Of a DNA stretch of 39,409 bases, positions 1 to 8,232 are shown one piece after another. How positions within the stretch are numbered: the stretch's first letter is position 1; each line of letters begins with the position of its first letter. The DNA is from CAZSSM01 sp964609385 (GTDB taxonomy: Bacteria > Planctomycetota > Planctomycetia > Isosphaerales > Isosphaeraceae), in the NCBI GenBank assembly GCA_964609385.1, contig CAZSSM010000064.1:1-39409 (forward strand), given 5' to 3'. The notes beneath the pieces were generated by a model. That model searched no databases and was not told the DNA's origin. It saw only the letters and a list, made by a program, of their open reading frames with translations. A program made the translations under genes and the position numbers.

Positions 1-367
1 TAAACGAACAGCGACCCGGCGAACGCCCAGACGCGGTCCGCCAACCCGGTCGCGTCGGCACGCTTCGGCGTTCGAGCCAGCGGAGCCCGGCGGCGCTGAC
101 GTTCTCGAACTCGATCGTGACCGCTTCGGCCGACTGGACCAGCCGTTCCATCGCCTCAGTATCATCGCTAGCCCCGTGGATGGTCCAGGAAGCGACCTGT
201 GCGGCCGGATCGTCGGGCCGTTCGCAGATTACGCCCGCCTCGAAGCCGAGCCGTTGGGCGGCCTGGAGGAACATCCGGCCGAGTTGACCACCGCCGATCA
301 CTGCGAGTCGCGACGGTGGCGTCAGAGTCGTCGAGGCGTCCGACGGGTCCGGGGCCGGCCGGGTCAT
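1..367 (-). CDS. purK: PurK, N5-carboxyaminoimidazole ribonucleotide synthase (N-terminal part, cut by window edge)
   Basis: PurK uses ATP and bicarbonate to carboxylate aminoimidazole ribonucleotide in purine biosynthesis, in the cytosol. The 122 visible codons show the PreATP-grasp start: RLAVIGGGQLGRMFLQAA at about residues 20-37, then VTIEFENVSAAGLRWLE at about 88-104 and RPGW near 111. The ATG overlaps the purE stop as ATGA (364-367), so the two are translationally coupled and very likely co-transcribed. The last ten or so codons before the edge do not show the usual Q-x-R-x-R-E-K segment clearly; this may be divergence or another lost base near the edge. The ATP-grasp core lies outside the window. 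Confidence 0.85.
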   Translation of the reverse strand, partial: MTRPAPDPSDASTTLTPPSRLAVIGGGQLGRMFLQAAQRLGFEAGVICERPDDPAAQVASWTIHGASDDTEAMERLVQSAEAVTIEFENVSAAGLRWLERRSVPTRPGWRTASGRSPGRCSF

Positions 368-864
368 TCGGGGAACTCCGCGACGGCTGCGGTCTGAGCC
401 TGGCGGTAGCTTGCCAGGGCGGTCCGGATCTCCGAGTCGTGGAGGGCCAGGATCGCGGCGGCCAGCAAGGCCGCGTTGACAGCGCCCGAGGCGCCGATGG
501 CGGTCGTCCCGACTGGGATCCCCCGCGGCATTTGGACGATCGAGAGCAGGGAATCCAGGCCGTTGAGGGCCTTGCTGGTGACCGGCACGCCCAGGACGGG
601 CAGGATCGTCAGACTGGCCAGCATGCCTGGCAGGTGTGCCGCGCCGCCGGCTCCGGCGATCAAGACGCGGAGGCCTCGCGGCTCGGCTGAACGTGCATAC
701 TCGAAGAGCCGGTCCGGTGTTCGGTGTGCCGAGACGATCCGCGACTCATGTGGAATCTGGAGCTGCTCCAGGACCTCTGTAGCCTTCACCAAGGTCGGCC
801 AGTCCGATCGGCTCCCCATCACCACGCCCACCACGGGCGGCCTATCCGACTCGTCGGTCGCCAT
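364..864 (-). CDS. purE: PurE, N5-CAIR mutase
   Basis: PurE moves the carboxyl group of N5-CAIR to give CAIR in de novo purine synthesis and works directly after PurK, whose gene follows with an ATGA overlap. Family signatures visible in order: VVGVVMGSRSDW near the N-terminus (the phosphate-binding GSxSD), SAHRTP, the glycine-rich AGAGGAAHLPGM, and GIPVGTTAIG toward the C-terminus. The start at 864 (MATDESD...) gives 166 aa, the usual class I PurE length. The frame is open to an ATG at 942, which would add 26 arginine-rich residues unlike the family. Neither start has a strong ribosome binding site. Confidence 0.93.
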   Translation of the reverse strand: MATDESDRPPVVGVVMGSRSDWPTLVKATEVLEQLQIPHESRIVSAHRTPDRLFEYARSAEPRGLRVLIAGAGGAAHLPGMLASLTILPVLGVPVTSKALNGLDSLLSIVQMPRGIPVGTTAIGASGAVNAALLAAAILALHDSEIRTALASYRQAQTAAVAEFPE

Positions 865-1067
865 CGCCTCAACCCCCGATTCCGAACGTCGGACCGCCCG
901 GGACCCGACATCCCTCCTGATCTCGCTCGACATCGCTCGCATCGCCCCATCAGTTTACGGCCTCATCATCCCGACCGCCAACGGCATGACTGGCCGACCG
1001 ACTAGGTACCAAGGGTGTCCTTGAATTGATAAATCTGTGCTGTGTAACTTGTTTTTTATGTTAATAG

Positions 1068-2735
1068 TTAAATGTCGATCCCAATGCGATTCAAGTAGAT
1101 CTGGGGCTTGGTGATCCGCGTGGCCTTGGGTCGTTCGAGCCCGTGATCGCGGAGGCGTCGATCGATCGCCTCGTCGAGAAAGAGGGTCTGGATCCCGGCG
1201 GCGCTGAAGAGGTTGTCGCGGGCCTCAACCCAATCGATCTGGGACTCGTCGAGTAGGCGGATCAGAGGGTCGAGGCAACGGTCCCGCATCTGATTGTCGT
1301 TAAGGCCGAGCTTCCGGAGTTGGCTGAGCACCGGGGCGCCACTGGCACGACGGAGGCCTTTGGAGTCGATGTTGTTGGCATCGACGCGAAGCGATTGGAG
1401 ACTCGCCAGGCTAGGCGAGCGGACCAGATCGATGAAACCGAGATCGGTTAGGCCGATCGCTTCAAGGTCGAGTTCCTGGAGCCCGGCCAGGGTCGAGGAC
1501 TCAGCCAGGGCGCGGGCGCCTCGATCGCTCAACGGTTGTCGGCCGAGGTCAAGGCTTTGTAATTGCTCCAGATGGGCCGACTCGGCCAGCGCTTCGGCCG
1601 CTTCGGGACCCAAGAACAGCCCGGACAGGTCGAGACGCCGGAGGTCTTCGGCCAGCCGGCTATGAGCCAACGCGACGATCGCGGCCATGATCGACTCGTC
1701 GGATTTGAATTCGATCGGTGGGTCCGAACTGGAGCTCGGATCAGCTTTGGGCCCCGCGTCGCGTCGAGGTTCCTGCGCGCCGATCCGGAGTTCCTCTAGG
1801 CCGACCAGGCGATCGGTGTGGGCCAGGGCGACCAGGCCTCCCGGCCCGATCCGGTTGCGCCGCAGGCTCAGGCGATGCAGGCGACTGAACCGAGCCGATC
1901 GGACCAGCGTGCTCAGCGCATCGTCGTCGAGTCCGCAATGGTCGAGGCCCAGTTCGTCGAGGTTGGTCATCGGGGTGGCCGCGAGCGCATCGATCCCGGC
2001 CAGACTGAGCAGGTTTCCGCTGAGATCGAGCGCGGTGAGTCGATCTGGCAGGTCACCGTCGAGCAAGGCGTGGAGCCCGTATTCGTCGAGCCCGCCGGCG
2101 ATCTGGAGCGATTCGAGCTTCGGGAGTCCGGCCAGCGCGGCGAAGGCAATGCCTTGTTGGCTCTCTCGGGCACGGTAGCGTGCTGAGGGGCCGGCAACAC
2201 GGACCATCCGGTCGCGGATGCTCAGGCGGAGGCTCAGCTCGCGGAGCGCGTCGAGGGAACGATGCTCGACCAGTCGGCCGATCTGTTCGGAGACCAGAGG
2301 CAGGTCTTCCAAAGCCAAGGCCACGACGTCTCGGGTCTCGGGAGTCTGGAGGATCGCGTCGAGGTCAAGGTCTGCGACGCGAATGTTGATCAGGCGGAGC
2401 CGAACGCCATCCTCCGAGGCTTCGGCCAGGTCTCGAATCGCCGGCGTCGGATTCATCCAGGCATGAGGGCGGAGCCGGAGCGTGTCGCCGGGCTGGTGCC
2501 AATGGCCGACCTGATCGACGTCGATCTGATCGGTGGCCAGCAGCCGAATCAACTGGGCGCGGAAGAGTTGGCCGTGCTCGAAAAGCGCATCAGCGGCTGC
2601 CTGCATCTCACTGCTGAGCAGTTCGCGACCCAATGTCGAATGGCGGTGATGCCAGATCAGACGCTCTAGCCAACGGTCGATCCCAACCAAGTCCAGCACG
2701 ATCGTCGATCCCCTCCGTGCCGTGTCGTCTCGCAT
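1068..2735 (-). CDS. Leucine-rich-repeat (ribonuclease-inhibitor-like) protein
   Basis: A 555-aa protein dominated by ribonuclease-inhibitor-type leucine-rich repeats, recognisable as repeated L..L.L..N.I...G...LA units, for example LTALDLSGNLLSLAGIDALA and LHRLSLRRNRIGPGGLVALA. Such proteins are scaffolds for protein binding; many planctomycete genomes carry large numbers of them and their partners are unknown. The N-terminal ~150 residues are not clear repeats. No signal peptide or membrane segment is seen, so it is probably cytosolic. I chose the ATG at 2735 because the preceding in-frame stretch (open to an ATG at 2858) does not resemble conserved coding sequence; the upstream start cannot be excluded. 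It sits 203 bases upstream of the purE start on the same strand, but no functional link is evident. Confidence 0.8.
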   Translation of the reverse strand: MRDDTARRGSTIVLDLVGIDRWLERLIWHHRHSTLGRELLSSEMQAAADALFEHGQLFRAQLIRLLATDQIDVDQVGHWHQPGDTLRLRPHAWMNPTPAIRDLAEASEDGVRLRLINIRVADLDLDAILQTPETRDVVALALEDLPLVSEQIGRLVEHRSLDALRELSLRLSIRDRMVRVAGPSARYRARESQQGIAFAALAGLPKLESLQIAGGLDEYGLHALLDGDLPDRLTALDLSGNLLSLAGIDALAATPMTNLDELGLDHCGLDDDALSTLVRSARFSRLHRLSLRRNRIGPGGLVALAHTDRLVGLEELRIGAQEPRRDAGPKADPSSSSDPPIEFKSDESIMAAIVALAHSRLAEDLRRLDLSGLFLGPEAAEALAESAHLEQLQSLDLGRQPLSDRGARALAESSTLAGLQELDLEAIGLTDLGFIDLVRSPSLASLQSLRVDANNIDSKGLRRASGAPVLSQLRKLGLNDNQMRDRCLDPLIRLLDESQIDWVEARDNLFSAAGIQTLFLDEAIDRRLRDHGLERPKATRITKPQIYLNRIGIDI

Positions 2736-2915
2736 GTCCGACGATGAACAGCCCACCGCCGATGCTAGATCGCGCTTCGAATCGTCGATGAGAGGCGTGT
2801 GTTGAGCGGTCCCGAAGGCTGAGAGGGGCCGGGGTACTTGGAACCTCAGGGGCCGCATGGGTGTCTAGGGCCCGTGCCCCTATTCCCTCTCCACTCTGGT
2901 CGCGGAGCCCCGCTC

Positions 2916-3557
2916 GTGCCCTCATCCTCCCGATATGTCCAGGACGATCCTGGAGCGATTGATGATCTCATCGACGCCTATCCGTTCGCCACCATGGTGC
3001 ACTCCGATGGCGCGGACGTCGAGGTGATCCAGTTACCGATCGTCCGCGAGTACGATCTCGAGGACCGCGCGACCGGTCGCTTGGTCGGTCACATGGCCCG
3101 AGCCAACCCGATCATCGAGCGGTTCGAGACGTCCTCCGACGGCCGCGTGTTGGTCCTCTTTCACGGGCCGCATGCCTCGATCTCGCCCTATTGGTATCGG
3201 GACGGACCGGCGGTCCCGACCTGGAACTATCTGGCCGTCCAGGTGCGTGGGACATTGCAACTCGTTTCCAAAGCAGAGCCGCTCCGGAAGATCCTCGACG
3301 GCACGCTCCGGTCACTGGAAGGCCTCGGTCTTAACGAACCGGAGACACCTTGGGAGTCCCGATCGTTCCAGAATGCGCTGCTCGGTGGGATCGTCGGCTT
3401 CACGATCGACGTGAAGATTCGCCGAGGGATTTGGAAGCTAAGCCAGAACCATGCGGTCGAACGTCGCCAACGAGTCGTCGAGGCCTTGAGGGACCGTAAT
3501 GCCCTCCATGACCTCGAGATTGCGCACCAGATGGCCGGAGACGACCGTCCCAATTGA
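2916..3557 (+). CDS. FMN-binding negative transcriptional regulator family protein (PaiB-like)
   Basis: A 213-aa protein of the PaiB / FMN-binding split-barrel family. Typical features in order: a start of the form VPSSSRYVQDD (family: M-Y-x-P-x-x-F-x-x-x-D), PFATMVHSDG, LVGHMARANP, VLFHGPHASISPYWY, VPTWNYLAVQVRG, and the closing KLSQNHAVERRQRVVEAL. Bacillus PaiB was described as a repressor of sporulation and protease genes, but many members are probably flavin- or heme-binding proteins of unsettled role. The GTG at 2916 fits the family start and has GGAG about 10 bases upstream; the frame is also open to an ATG at 2838. The stop lies only 3 bases before the left end of an insertion sequence, so the gene is complete but its native 3' flank has been displaced. 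Confidence 0.88.
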   Translation: MPSSSRYVQDDPGAIDDLIDAYPFATMVHSDGADVEVIQLPIVREYDLEDRATGRLVGHMARANPIIERFETSSDGRVLVLFHGPHASISPYWYRDGPAVPTWNYLAVQVRGTLQLVSKAEPLRKILDGTLRSLEGLGLNEPETPWESRSFQNALLGGIVGFTIDVKIRRGIWKLSQNHAVERRQRVVEALRDRNALHDLEIAHQMAGDDRPN

Positions 3558-3569
3558 GCCGGGATTTCC

Positions 3570-3591
3570 GAGACTCCTCGCCGAACGCCAC
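3570..3591 (+). repeat. Left terminal inverted repeat of the IS
   Basis: 22-bp core beginning GAGACTCCTCGCC and ending CGCCAC. It agrees with the reverse complement of 5074-5095 at 19 of 22 positions and with 9795-9816 at 19 of 22. Confidence 0.85.
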
Positions 3592-3635
3592 CGGAGGTTG
3601 GCGGGGAGTAAGTCGTCCTGGTCTTGAACGATCGG

Positions 3636-3691
3636 GCTGGCGTCCCGGTGAATGAGGGTTGCCACACGACCTCTTCACCCGGGACGCCAGC
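3636..3691 (+). promoter_or_regulatory. Hairpin directly upstream of the transposase start
   Basis: Arms 3636-3651 and 3675-3691 are perfect inverted repeats of 16 bp apart from one bulged C, with a 23-base loop. The right arm ends at the base before the ATG at 3692. A transcript reading in from outside would fold this stem over the translation start. Several IS families use such structures to stop impinging transcription from producing transposase; that role here is inferred. Confidence 0.65.
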
Positions 3692-5066
3692 ATGGGCACC
3701 GAAGCACCCACACCGATCCATATACCGGTCCGCCGCGCCCCCAAGAAGGCCCCCTGCCCGAACTGCGGCAAAGCCGGTCGCCGGAAGCGGACGTTCACCC
3801 GCCGGGTCCGCACCGTCGCCTACAAGGCCATCGCCTTCCTGGAGATCACCGTCGGCGAGTATCAGGCCCGGTGCACCTGCTGCACGACCTTTCGCACCGC
3901 CCCGGAAGGGGGCCTTCCCAGGGCCCTCTACGACGACAAGGTCCGCGATCTGGTCCTCGGCCGCATTCTCGACGATGGGATGAATGTCCAGCGGGCGTTG
4001 GCGTCGCTCAGCCGCGAGTTCCTTCTCGACCTGTCCACCGGGTTCGTCTACGACGTGCTCCGCGATCGGGCCGCGCAACTCGACCTGGCCGCGCACCGCC
4101 GCACGGTTCTGGAGCACTTCAGCGGCACGCTTTGCGTCGATGAACTGCACCTGGGTCGCTTCACCTTGCTGCTGGCCACCGACCCGCTGGCTGACCTGCC
4201 GGTCGCCTTCGCCCTGGTCGATCGGAACGACCGGGACCACATGCGGCGGTTCCTCAAGAACCTCAAGACCCGGGTCTGAACCCGACGGTCGTCGTCACCG
4301 ACGGCTCGAGCCTGTATCCCGCCTTGCTCAGCGAGCTGTGGCCCGAGGCGGCCCATCAGCTGTGCGTCTTCCATGCGATCAAGCAGATCAACGAGCTGAT
4401 CCTCGACGCCGTGCGGAGGCTGCGGACCGCGATGACCCGGCGGGGCAAGGCCGGTCAAAAGTGGAAGCGAGGCCGCAAGGCCAAGCGGGCCCGGGCCGCC
4501 GCCGCGGGCCCTCGGTCAAGGATAAGGCCCGCTTCGTCTTCAAGCGGCGTCACCTGATCGTGAAGCGGCGGGAGGGTCTCACCGAGTCGGAGCGTGACGA
4601 CCTGATGCGGATGCTGGAGTATCTGCCCGCGTTGGCGGTGCTGCGGCGGTTCGCCGACTGGGTCTCCTGGCTGTTCGACACGCCGAAAGACTTCCACCAG
4701 GCGAGTTGCCGTCGCTCGGCGATCGTCCGCGACCCGGAGTTCCGGGCGGTGCCCGAGCTGGTCAAGGCGATGGAGCTGTTCGACGCGGCGAAGTTCGCGA
4801 AGCTGCTGGCGTACATGAACGGCCCGGCGCACCGTCGGGTCCGGACCAACAACCACGTCGAGCGAATGAACCGGCTGTTCCGGTTCCTGGAGAAAGTGCG
4901 TTACAGGTGGCGTCGTCGTCGGATGCTGGTGCGGTTCGTGGTCCTGACGCTGGACCGGGCCTGGGGGGACCGAACCGCGGCCCACGCGAAGGCGACCGCT
5001 TGCCCGAAGCAGAGAGGACCAGGTACGACAAAGGGTGAGGCCAGGAAACAGGGCCAGGCCGCGTGA
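3692..5066 (+). pseudogene. DDE transposase, ISL3-like, split over three reading frames
   Basis: The transposase reads in one frame from 3692 to 4279, continues in a second frame to about 4508, and finishes in a third at 5066. Joined, it gives a coherent DDE enzyme: an N-terminal zinc-binding region (CPNCGKAGRRKRTF and CTCC), a first catalytic Asp in CVDELHLGRF, a second in VVVTDGSSLYP, and a probable catalytic Glu in TNNHVERMNRLFRFLEK. Both breaks are repaired by one extra G in a three-G run (4272-4274 and 4506-4508), giving KTRGLNP and AAGPSVKDK. The protein core is otherwise uninterrupted. Either the copy is recently dead or two bases were missed in sequencing. Classic -1 slippage is unlikely because neither site has a slippery heptamer in the right phase. 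The first ATG not inside the hairpin loop is 3692; the frame is also open from 3659. Confidence 0.8.
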
Positions 5067-5073
5067 GAGTGCG

Positions 5074-5095
5074 GTGGTGTTCAGCGAGAAGTCTC
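5074..5095 (-). repeat. Right terminal inverted repeat of the IS
   Basis: Inverted partner of 3570-3591 (19 of 22 identical). It lies 8 bases after the transposase stop. It matches the left MITE end at 20 of 22 positions. Confidence 0.85.
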
Positions 5096-5105
5096 CAAAT
5101 TAGCC

Positions 5106-5513
5106 AGCTCATGCCATATATTAGCCTATTCATTTGCTCAGTAATGGCCATATCTTGTAACGAGTCGAGGTCGCTGGATATCAACACAGCGAAGCTGTTC
5201 GAGAAATTTGAAAAGCCGCCTACACAACGACGGTACTTGATAGTGTATGTTGAGAAGCACTCGGCCAGGATCGGATAATGTCATACTATTGGCTTCGTTT
5301 TCATCATTCCGATGAAGGATCATGCGCACTTCTGTCGCTGAGTTCTAGAGTCCATGGTTCGATGAGCTTGCAAAATACCTGTCTAATTTAATTACTTGAT
5401 TTTGAGTTCGAGGCCGACTCCAGTTCGTGTCAACCATCCCTCGGTGATCGATTTCTGATCGATCTTTTTTGTCGATTCAACCCTCCCTCCCACTCACCCT
5501 CGAGGAACCTCTC
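5106..5513. other. Intergenic stretch, AT-richer than its surroundings
   Basis: About 400 bases between the IS and the beta-helix protein. Base composition is noticeably lower in GC than the flanks. A 71-codon frame crossing 5063-5278 has no recognisable features and starts inside the IS, so it is not called. The stretch presumably holds the promoter of the downstream surface-protein gene; I could not place -35/-10 boxes with confidence. A T-run at 5464-5470 is followed by pyrimidine-rich leader. Confidence 0.5.
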
Positions 5514-8168
5514 ATGCGGTATCTGTCCATGCGTTTCAACCAGACGCCAATCCGTCGCCAACAAGCATCGCACAAGTCCCTCCGACCCTGTCTGGAATCT
5601 CTGCAGGATCGGACGCTGCTGACCACCTTCACCGTTACGAACTTGCTGGACAGCGGTGAGGGTTCACTCCGTCAGGCGATCGTCAATGCCAATTCAGAGT
5701 CCGGGCCTGACGTAATCCGGTTCGAAAATAGTCTCGAGGGAACGATCGCGTTGACAAGCGGCCAGTTGGTGATTACCGACGACCTGACCATCGACGGTCC
5801 GGGATCGGACGACCTCGCGGTGAGTGGAGAGGAGGCTTCCCGCGTCTTCGCCGTCATTCCCGAAGCGGTAGCCGACGCCTTGTTCACGACTCCGACTTTG
5901 GAAATCGTGGAGTCCGCGCCGACGGTCACGATCGAAGGATTGACGATCGAGAACGGCCTGGCTGACGATGACCTGGGCCTTCCTGTGGATTCCGGGTTTG
6001 CCTTGGGAGGTGGCCTTTACAACCTCGGAGGCATCGTCCACCTCGACGACGTCGCGATGATCGACAACGTAGCCAGCAATGCCATCGCAGCCGGTGGCGC
6101 ATTGGCCAACGAGTTCGGCGGCACGGTGACCATCGAGGACAGTCTCTTCGAGGGAAACCTATCCGAAGGATTGGCGATCGGTGCAGGGGGAGCAATCCAC
6201 TCCGATCTGGGGACTGTCGCCGATGCTCCAGGTGCCACGACGATAGCGCCCTCGTTGACGATCGCAGAGAGCAGCTTCATCGAGAACACAGCCCGGTCGC
6301 TCTCAGGCTACTTCATCGGCGAAGAGACGGTGTTCTCGGGATTCGCCGTTGGTGGCGCGATCATCAATCTCGCGGGATCACTGGATGTTAATTCCAGCGA
6401 ATTTGTTGCCAACACCATCGAGGGAGGTCCGGGATCGGAAGGCGCTTTCTCCGGAGGTACAGCCAACGGCGGAGCGATCAACTCGGGTAACATCTCCCCA
6501 TTCGGCATGGCTCAGTCGACCTTGAGTGTTCGACGGAGCACCTTCCTCGAGAATTCCGCAATCTCCGGACCTGGTGTTGCGGACGGCGTGGCTGGAGGAG
6601 AGGCTTCCGGCGGCGCCATCACTGTGATCAACGGCGGCATCGCCAAACTGGAGCGTAATGTGTTCTTCGGCAATCTCGCGATCGGCGAATCTGGTGAGGA
6701 GGACGCTCCTTCGGGCATCGGTTACGGCGGCGCTGTTGCCGGCGTGGGTGGAGCGAATCTGGAGCTTCGAGGAAATGAGTTTTTTGGCAATCAGGCGGGA
6801 AACACTTCGGTGATCGAATCCGAATCGGCACATCCGGGTCGTGGCGGTGCAATCGCATCCTTCGAATCCGTCCGAGGCGATTTCGATACGTTCCCAGGAG
6901 CCGCGACGATCTCCTCGTCCCGCGATCAGTTCCTCCTCAACACGGCCTACAGTCTCGGTGGTGGTATCTACAACGAAGGCGACTTGACCGTCCGGGGCGG
7001 CCGCTTGTACGACAACTTGGCTGATGGCCTGGCCGATGTCACCGTGCCATTCAGCCTAGCCGTGACTGCGCAGGGTGGAGCCGGTGGCGGTGGCATCGCC
7101 AACTATGGTTCGCTCTACGTCGTCTCGACGAAATTCGTCGGAAACGAAGCGATCGGTGCTGACGATGCGGTGGCTGATGGAGTCTTCGTTGAGCTGAGTT
7201 CGTCGTTCCCGGGATTTGCGCTCGGTGGTGGACTGGCCCACATCGAAGGGTTCGCGGAGGTGAGGTCGTCTCAGTTCATTGCCAACGTCGCTGAAGCGGG
7301 TGATCGCGGTGAAGGCGAATTCGCGGCGATCGCCGGTGGTGGCGCGATCACCAACTATGCGACCCTGATTCTTGACCGCAGCCTCCTTGCGGAGAACCTC
7401 GCGATTGCGGGTGACGACTCGACCAGCCCGAACCACAATGGCCACGCCCTCGGTGGAGCGATCAACACGGGCTCGCTCGTGCCGGCCTTCGCGCCCGACG
7501 ATCCCGGTGCGTCGTTGTTCGTCAACAACACCCGGATTACCAATAACTGGGCGCTCGGCGGAAACGACAATATCGTGACCGACGACCCGAGCACGATTCC
7601 GCTGGCCGACACCCCAAACCACGCCCTCGGTGGCGGAATTCTCGTCTATCAGGGCACGGCCGAAATCACCGGCACCAAGATCCGTAACAACGTCGCAGTC
7701 GGCGGAGCGGGAGGAGCCGACGTGCGTGGTGGATTCGCCGTCGGTGGAGGCGCTTTCTTCTTCAACTTCCTGGGTGGAGTTGAGGCGACCGTCTTTGGGA
7801 GCCAAATCTTACGAAACACCGTAATCGGTGCCGAAGGTGTCGATGGTTTGGGAGGTGGAATTGCGACCGGTTCGCTCGGTGCACCCTTCGGCGCTCCCGG
7901 CACATTGGAGATCGCTGGCAGCTTGATCGCCTTCAACACCGCGGAAGGTGGTAACGGCGCCGACGGCCTGGGCGGGGGCATCTACAACGATGTTGATACG
8001 ACTCTTGAGCTCTTCCGCACCTTCGTCTTCGGTAATATGGCCATCGGTGGCTCGGGTGGCGTCGGGATCGGTGGTGGAATCTTTAACCTCGGGACGATTG
8101 ACCTGATCCTCTCGCCCATCTTCGTCAACATGGCGACCACCAGCGACGACGATTGCTTCGGCTGCTAA
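5514..8168 (+). CDS. Large exported beta-helix surface protein with planctomycete LESL..R.LLT N-terminus
   Basis: An 884-aa protein likely exported and anchored at or released from the cell surface. Residues ~20-45 carry a basic stretch then CLESLQDRTLLT, the short motif at the start of many giant planctomycete extracellular proteins. It is followed by TVTNLLDSGEGSLRQAI and VIRFENSLEGTI, the usual entry into a right-handed parallel beta-helix. The rest is built of many degenerate units around GGAI/GGGI.N, alternating with S.F..N.A and NTA, each one helix coil. It is poor in cysteine until the extreme C-terminus (DDDCFGC). Adhesion or polymer binding is plausible but unproven. I chose ATG 5514, with GAGG eight bases upstream; a TTG at 5469 also opens the frame. 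Confidence 0.85.
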   Translation: MRYLSMRFNQTPIRRQQASHKSLRPCLESLQDRTLLTTFTVTNLLDSGEGSLRQAIVNANSESGPDVIRFENSLEGTIALTSGQLVITDDLTIDGPGSDDLAVSGEEASRVFAVIPEAVADALFTTPTLEIVESAPTVTIEGLTIENGLADDDLGLPVDSGFALGGGLYNLGGIVHLDDVAMIDNVASNAIAAGGALANEFGGTVTIEDSLFEGNLSEGLAIGAGGAIHSDLGTVADAPGATTIAPSLTIAESSFIENTARSLSGYFIGEETVFSGFAVGGAIINLAGSLDVNSSEFVANTIEGGPGSEGAFSGGTANGGAINSGNISPFGMAQSTLSVRRSTFLENSAISGPGVADGVAGGEASGGAITVINGGIAKLERNVFFGNLAIGESGEEDAPSGIGYGGAVAGVGGANLELRGNEFFGNQAGNTSVIESESAHPGRGGAIASFESVRGDFDTFPGAATISSSRDQFLLNTAYSLGGGIYNEGDLTVRGGRLYDNLADGLADVTVPFSLAVTAQGGAGGGGIANYGSLYVVSTKFVGNEAIGADDAVADGVFVELSSSFPGFALGGGLAHIEGFAEVRSSQFIANVAEAGDRGEGEFAAIAGGGAITNYATLILDRSLLAENLAIAGDDSTSPNHNGHALGGAINTGSLVPAFAPDDPGASLFVNNTRITNNWALGGNDNIVTDDPSTIPLADTPNHALGGGILVYQGTAEITGTKIRNNVAVGGAGGADVRGGFAVGGGAFFFNFLGGVEATVFGSQILRNTVIGAEGVDGLGGGIATGSLGAPFGAPGTLEIAGSLIAFNTAEGGNGADGLGGGIYNDVDTTLELFRTFVFGNMAIGGSGGVGIGGGIFNLGTIDLILSPIFVNMATTSDDDCFGC

Positions 8169-8183
8169 TTGCAGTCATGGCAT

Positions 8184-8232
8184 GCCTGTCTTTCGAAAAC
8201 CGTATTCGAATTATTCACTTCGAAAGACGGGC
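8184..8232. terminator. Probable bidirectional terminator hairpin
   Basis: Arms 8184-8197 and 8219-8232 pair at 13 of 14 positions (GCCTGTCTTTCGAA against TTCGAAAGACGGGC) around a 21-base loop. It sits between the converging beta-helix gene and the CHAT-phosphorylase remnant and overlaps the last codons of the latter. There is no strong U-tract, so assignment rests on position and stem. Confidence 0.5.

Larger units (their letters stand above)
3561..5105 (+). mobile_element. Insertion sequence with ~22-bp terminal inverted repeats
   Basis: An element of about 1.5 kb defined by imperfect inverted ends. The left end core is 3570-3591 and the right end core 5074-5095; read inward they agree at 19 of 22 positions, starting GAGACT and ending CCAC. 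A looser match extends outward (GGGATTTCC on the left), which sets the outer limits only approximately. It encodes one DDE transposase reading through three frames, with a strong hairpin just before its start. No convincing target-site duplication was found. The 22-bp ends also match those of the small element at 9785-10003. Family assignment (ISL3-like) is tentative. Confidence 0.85.

Noticed and set aside
4270..4510. Programmed -1 frameshifting in the transposase
   Set aside because: Neither break has an X-XXY-YYZ slippery heptamer in the required phase, and two such sites in one gene plus the same one-base pattern elsewhere favour missing bases.
5063..5278. 71-codon plus-strand frame at the IS right end
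   Set aside because: It starts inside the IS, has no ribosome binding site and no conserved features.
5514..8168. Tandem DNA repeat array in the beta-helix gene
   Set aside because: The repetition is at the protein level (GGAI/GGGI coils) with diverged bases and irregular unit length, so it is explained by the fold and not by a DNA satellite or CRISPR.
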